Assembly (NCBI GenBank): GCA_035509915.1
Contig: DATKIB010000133.1
Span: 1-8,216, forward strand
Direction of reading: 5' to 3'
From: Bog-564 sp035509915
GTDB taxonomy: Bacteria > Actinomycetota > Acidimicrobiia > Acidimicrobiales > UBA8190
DNA: 8,216 nucleotides
The notes beneath the pieces were generated by a model. The model was not told the origin of the DNA. It made no database searches and was given only the letters and a program-made list of their open reading frames with translations. The translations under genes were made by a program, and so were the position numbers. Below are positions 5,400 through 8,216 of the stretch, in pieces (position 1 is the first letter of the stretch; the number at the start of each line of letters is the position of its first letter).

Positions 5400-6778
5400 C
5401 GATCGGAGTCCTCGTCACCCACTATGCGCAGCACCCCTCCTATGTGGTCCACTGCATCGAGGCTCCTGAGCCCGTCGAGGGTCTGCATGAGGTCGCCCTG
5501 GCGAGCAACGTGCGTAACGAATATGAGCCTCGCCTCGTCGCCCATGCCCACCTGCTCCATGGAGCGGATCGAGACCTCGTTCTCCCCGAACACCGACGCC
5601 ACCGAGGCGAGCACGCCTGGCCGGTCGGCTACGTCGATGTTGAGGTACCAGGCGCTGCGCAGGTCGTCGGCGCGATGTATCCGGGCCCTGGGTCTTCGCT
5701 CTGCCGGAGCCGAGAAGCCCGCCCTCAGATGACGGGCAGCGTCGATGAGGTCTCCCAGCACGGCCGAGGCCGTGGGCCGTCCCCCCGCCCCGCGGCCGTA
5801 GAGCATCAGCTCCCCGGCTGCCTCGCCCTCGACGAACACGGCGTTGAACGCACCACGGACCGAGGCGAGAGGGTGGGTGCGGGGCAACATCGCAGGGTGC
5901 ACGCGCACCGATACCTCCGGCGAGTCGCCGGAGGTGCCGTCGCTCCCCGCCGCCGTGCCGTCGCTCCCCACCGCCGTGCCGGTGCGCTCTGCTACGGCCA
6001 GCAGTTTCACGACGAAGCCGAGCCGGCCGGCGAAGTCGACGTCCACCGGGTCCACCGACGAGATTCCCTCGCGCGCCACGTCGGATGCGACGACCTCGCA
6101 GCGGAACGCCAGGCTGGCCAGGATCGCCGCCTTGGCCGCGGCGTCGTGGCCGTCCACATCCGCACTCGGGTCACGTTCGGCCAGCCCGAGCCTCTGGGCC
6201 TCTTCGAGCGCGTCCGAATAGGAGAGTCCCTGCTCGGACATCGTGGTGAGGATGAAGTTGGTCGTGCCGTTCACGATCCCCATTACCCGCCGCACCTCTT
6301 CGCCTGCGAGAGACTGGCGAAGGGGCCGGATGATCGGGATGGCTCCCGCCACGGCCGCCTCGTAGAGGAGGTCGACGCCCGCTGAGGAGGCCGACTCGGC
6401 GAGCGCCGCGCCGTGGGCTGCGATCAGCTCCTTGTTCGCGGTCACCACCGGCTTGCCCGCCGCGATCGCCGCCTCGAGCAGGCCTCGTGCCGGGTCGATC
6501 CCTCCGATCAGCTCGACGACGACGTCCACGGAGGGGCTGCTGACCAGGCCCTTGGCGTCGCCGGTCAGCAGCTCCGCGGGTATGCCTGGGCGAGCCCGCG
6601 AAGGATCGGCCACCGCCACGCCCACCAACTCGAATCGCACCCCGGAGCGCTCTTCGACGGCCTCGGCATCGCCGAGGAGGAGCGACACGAGCGCCTTGCC
6701 CACGTTGCCCGCGCCGAGCACGCCGACACGCACCGCGCGCTCCTTGTCCATCGCGATCACGCTACCGCCAGCAGGCAT
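5396..6778 (-). CDS. hom: Homoserine dehydrogenase with C-terminal ACT domain
   Basis: NAD(P)H-dependent reduction of L-aspartate 4-semialdehyde to L-homoserine, the branch point to threonine and methionine. The protein is 460 aa. The Rossmann fold opens with GVLGAGNVG (19-27). VVTANKELIA (111-120) carries catalytic K116. The core has NGTTNFILTTM (170-180) and DVDGHDAAAK (207-216), where D212 and K216 fit the family's catalytic Asp and Lys. The C-terminal ACT domain (about 377-450, VADRPGVLASVASVF) is where threonine usually inhibits the enzyme. Residues about 267-286 (TGTAVGSDGTAAGSDGTSG) are a linker insert made by a 21-bp tandem repeat. Start choice is uncertain: ATG 6778 has GCAGGAG only 2 bases away, while GTG 6760 or ATG 6751 are weaker by ribosome site but nearer the usual family start. 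It lies 39 bp after lysA and overlaps thrC. Confidence 0.96.
   Translation of the reverse strand: MPAGGSVIAMDKERAVRVGVLGAGNVGKALVSLLLGDAEAVEERSGVRFELVGVAVADPSRARPGIPAELLTGDAKGLVSSPSVDVVVELIGGIDPARGLLEAAIAAGKPVVTANKELIAAHGAALAESASSAGVDLLYEAAVAGAIPIIRPLRQSLAGEEVRRVMGIVNGTTNFILTTMSEQGLSYSDALEEAQRLGLAERDPSADVDGHDAAAKAAILASLAFRCEVVASDVAREGISSVDPVDVDFAGRLGFVVKLLAVAERTGTAVGSDGTAAGSDGTSGDSPEVSVRVHPAMLPRTHPLASVRGAFNAVFVEGEAAGELMLYGRGAGGRPTASAVLGDLIDAARHLRAGFSAPAERRPRARIHRADDLRSAWYLNIDVADRPGVLASVASVFGENEVSIRSMEQVGMGDEARLIFVTHVARQGDLMQTLDGLRSLDAVDHIGGVLRIVGDEDSDR
5934..5981 (-). repeat. 21-bp in-frame tandem repeat inside hom
   Basis: Two copies of a 21-bp unit (5934-5954 and 5955-5975) differ at one base and are followed by 6 bases of a third. 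Being a multiple of three, the repeat adds whole 7-residue units (GTAVGSD, GTAAGSD) to a surface linker and keeps the frame. It is prone to copy-number change by slippage. Confidence 0.85.
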
Positions 6779-6817
6779 GACTCCTGCGGCTCGACCTGTG
6801 ACGGGGGCGGAGGCAGT

Positions 6818-8173
6818 TCACGCGTCCAGACGCAGCAGGTCGTCCTCGTCCTCCCTGCGCACGACCACCCGGTACCGCCCGTCGGCCACGAACACGACGG
6901 CGGGGCGGGGCACCTTGTTGTAATTGGAGGCCATCGCGTACCCGTAGGCGCCGGTGACCGGCGTGGCCAGCACGTCGCCAACTGCTACGTCCTCCGGGAC
7001 CCGGGCGTCCGCCACCACGACGTCGCCCGCCTCGCAGTGCTTTCCCACCACCCGCACGGCGCGAGGTCGCGGGGCGTCCGTGGCGCGAGGGAGAAACGCC
7101 TCGTAACCGCTCCCGTACAGCACGGGGCGGGGGTTGTCGCTCATGCCTCCGTCCACCGCCAAGTAGGTGCGGATGCCTCGCAGCTCCTTCACCGTGCCGA
7201 CCCGGTAGAGGGTCAGTCCGGCGGTCGCGACGATCGCGCGGCCGGGCTCCGCGGTGACTCGCGTCGAGCCTGCGATCCCGGCTGCCCCGCAGGCGTCGTG
7301 CACCGAACGTGCCCACTCGGCGATCGAGGGCGCCTTCTCCCTTGCCACGTACGGGACGCCGAGCCCCCCGCCGACGCAGAGCTCGGGCAGCCCGAGAGGG
7401 GTGAAGAACTTGGCCAACACCTCGACTTCCTCTGCGAAGGACTCCACCCTGAACACCTGGCTGCCTATATGGGCGTGGATGCCGACGAGACGCACCCCCC
7501 GGACGGCGCGCAGCCGCTCGACCGCTTCGGCGGCCGCCCCGGACGAGAGGCCGAAACCGAATTTGGAATCCTCCTGTCCAGTCCTGACGAACTCGTGGGT
7601 GTGGGCCTCGACGCCGGGCGTCACGCGGACCAGGACCGTGGCCGCGCGGGCGTCGTTGACGAGTCCAGCAAGACGGTCGATCTCGTCGAAGGAGTCCACG
7701 ACGATGCGGCCGACCCCCGACTCGACGGCCCCGGAGAGCTCGACGTCGGACTTGTTGTTGCCGTGGAGGACGAGACGGGAGGCGGGCACACCGGCGGCGA
7801 GCGCCACATGCATCTCCCCGGCGGTGGAAACGTCGAGCCACATGCCTTCCTCGTGCGCGAGAGCGGCCACGGCCCTGCACAGAAAGGCCTTGGTGGCGTA
7901 GGCGACCCCCTCGCCCCAGGCACCCACCGCCTCCCGGCAGCGATTACGCAGGTGTGCCTCGTCGTAGACGAAGAGCGGAGTCCCGAGCTCGTCGGCGAGG
8001 GCCACCAGGTCCACGCCCCCCACCGACAGCCTTCCGCCCGCGCCGACGCTGGCGGTGATGGGCAGGAGGGTCGCACCTACCGGGCCCTCGTCCGGACTCG
8101 GCGCACCCTGCGCGTGCGCAAGCGCCTCGCGACCTCCCGGGTCTTCCAGCGCGCCTGTGAAGGGCGTCTGCAT
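6818..8173 (-). CDS. lysA: Diaminopimelate decarboxylase
   Basis: PLP enzyme that decarboxylates meso-2,6-diaminopimelate to L-lysine, the last step of lysine synthesis. The protein is 451 aa. The alanine-racemase-like TIM barrel carries the PLP lysine K95 in YATKAF (92-97), HAHIGSQ (233-239), the phosphate loop GGGLG (268-272) and AEPGRAIV (308-315). The C-terminal beta domain has DGGMSDNPRP (341-350), active-site C380 in GKHCEAGD (377-384), where the partner subunit completes the site, and GAYGYAMASNYN (408-419). The first 40 or so residues lack clear family similarity, but no better start codon appears before GTG codons in the barrel, so ATG 8173 is taken. No ribosome binding site precedes it, and a -10-like box suggests a leaderless message. 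argS, often next upstream in actinobacteria, is not visible. Confidence 0.96.
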   Translation of the reverse strand: MQTPFTGALEDPGGREALAHAQGAPSPDEGPVGATLLPITASVGAGGRLSVGGVDLVALADELGTPLFVYDEAHLRNRCREAVGAWGEGVAYATKAFLCRAVAALAHEEGMWLDVSTAGEMHVALAAGVPASRLVLHGNNKSDVELSGAVESGVGRIVVDSFDEIDRLAGLVNDARAATVLVRVTPGVEAHTHEFVRTGQEDSKFGFGLSSGAAAEAVERLRAVRGVRLVGIHAHIGSQVFRVESFAEEVEVLAKFFTPLGLPELCVGGGLGVPYVAREKAPSIAEWARSVHDACGAAGIAGSTRVTAEPGRAIVATAGLTLYRVGTVKELRGIRTYLAVDGGMSDNPRPVLYGSGYEAFLPRATDAPRPRAVRVVGKHCEAGDVVVADARVPEDVAVGDVLATPVTGAYGYAMASNYNKVPRPAVVFVADGRYRVVVRREDEDDLLRLDA

Positions 8174-8180
8174 CGGAGAA

Positions 8181-8186
8181 AGGCTA
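8181..8186 (-). promoter_or_regulatory. lysA: Candidate -10 box for a leaderless lysA
   Basis: TAGCCT on the minus strand fits the actinobacterial -10 pattern TANNNT and ends 7 bases before the lysA ATG, so transcription could start at or beside the A of the start codon. No recognisable -35 box lies at the right distance. The rest of 8187-8216 shows nothing identifiable. Confidence 0.3.
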
Positions 8187-8216
8187 ATGCCGCTGCCGCG
8201 AGCTGCTTCTCGGCGA

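Noticed and set aside
5444..6385. A 313-codon plus-strand frame opposite hom
   Set aside because: Mirror frame of homoserine dehydrogenase codons, without domain features.
6762..7880. A 372-codon minus-strand frame overlapping lysA in another frame
   Set aside because: Arg/Gly-rich out-of-frame reading of lysA; the lysA frame has all catalytic motifs.
1..8216. Mobile elements, CRISPR arrays, defence systems, tRNA or rRNA genes
   Set aside because: Looked for repeats with regular spacing, terminal inverted repeats, transposase motifs and structural RNA; found none, and the gene order is that of a core chromosomal locus.

Overview
This window is an ordinary, well-conserved stretch of a high-GC bacterial chromosome. 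All seven protein genes lie on the minus strand and read right to left: lysA, hom, thrC, then a 324-bp gap, then rho, rpmE, prfA and the start of prmC, which runs off the left edge. This order, together with a Rho carrying a long disordered insert after its N-terminal domain, points to an actinobacterium. In many actinobacteria the order is lysA-hom-thrC-thrB-rho-rpmE-prfA-prmC. Here thrB is missing, which hints at a deeper-branching class such as Acidimicrobiia or Thermoleophilia, but the window alone cannot settle that.

The right half (4359-8173) is an aspartate-family amino-acid block. LysA makes lysine from meso-diaminopimelate. Hom diverts aspartate semialdehyde to homoserine. ThrC makes threonine from phosphohomoserine. 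hom and thrC overlap by ATGA and are probably translationally coupled. The homoserine kinase step must be encoded elsewhere.

The left half (1-4034) is an information-processing block: the transcription terminator Rho, ribosomal protein L31 (zinc-binding form), release factor RF1 and the methyltransferase PrmC that modifies RF1. prfA and prmC overlap by GTGA. The two halves are separated by 4035-4358, which holds a candidate promoter for rho, a leader of about 210 nt and several small inverted repeats, but no convincing gene.

No mobile element, CRISPR array, tRNA, rRNA or phage gene is visible, and I found no previously undescribed system. The points most worth a second look are the rho-rpmE spacer (a stem covering the start of a 19-codon upstream ORF that overlaps rpmE by ATGA), a 21-bp in-frame tandem repeat in hom, the missing thrB, and a possible leaderless start for lysA. 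Five of the six stop codons in the window are TGA (the RF2 codon), including that of the RF1 gene itself.
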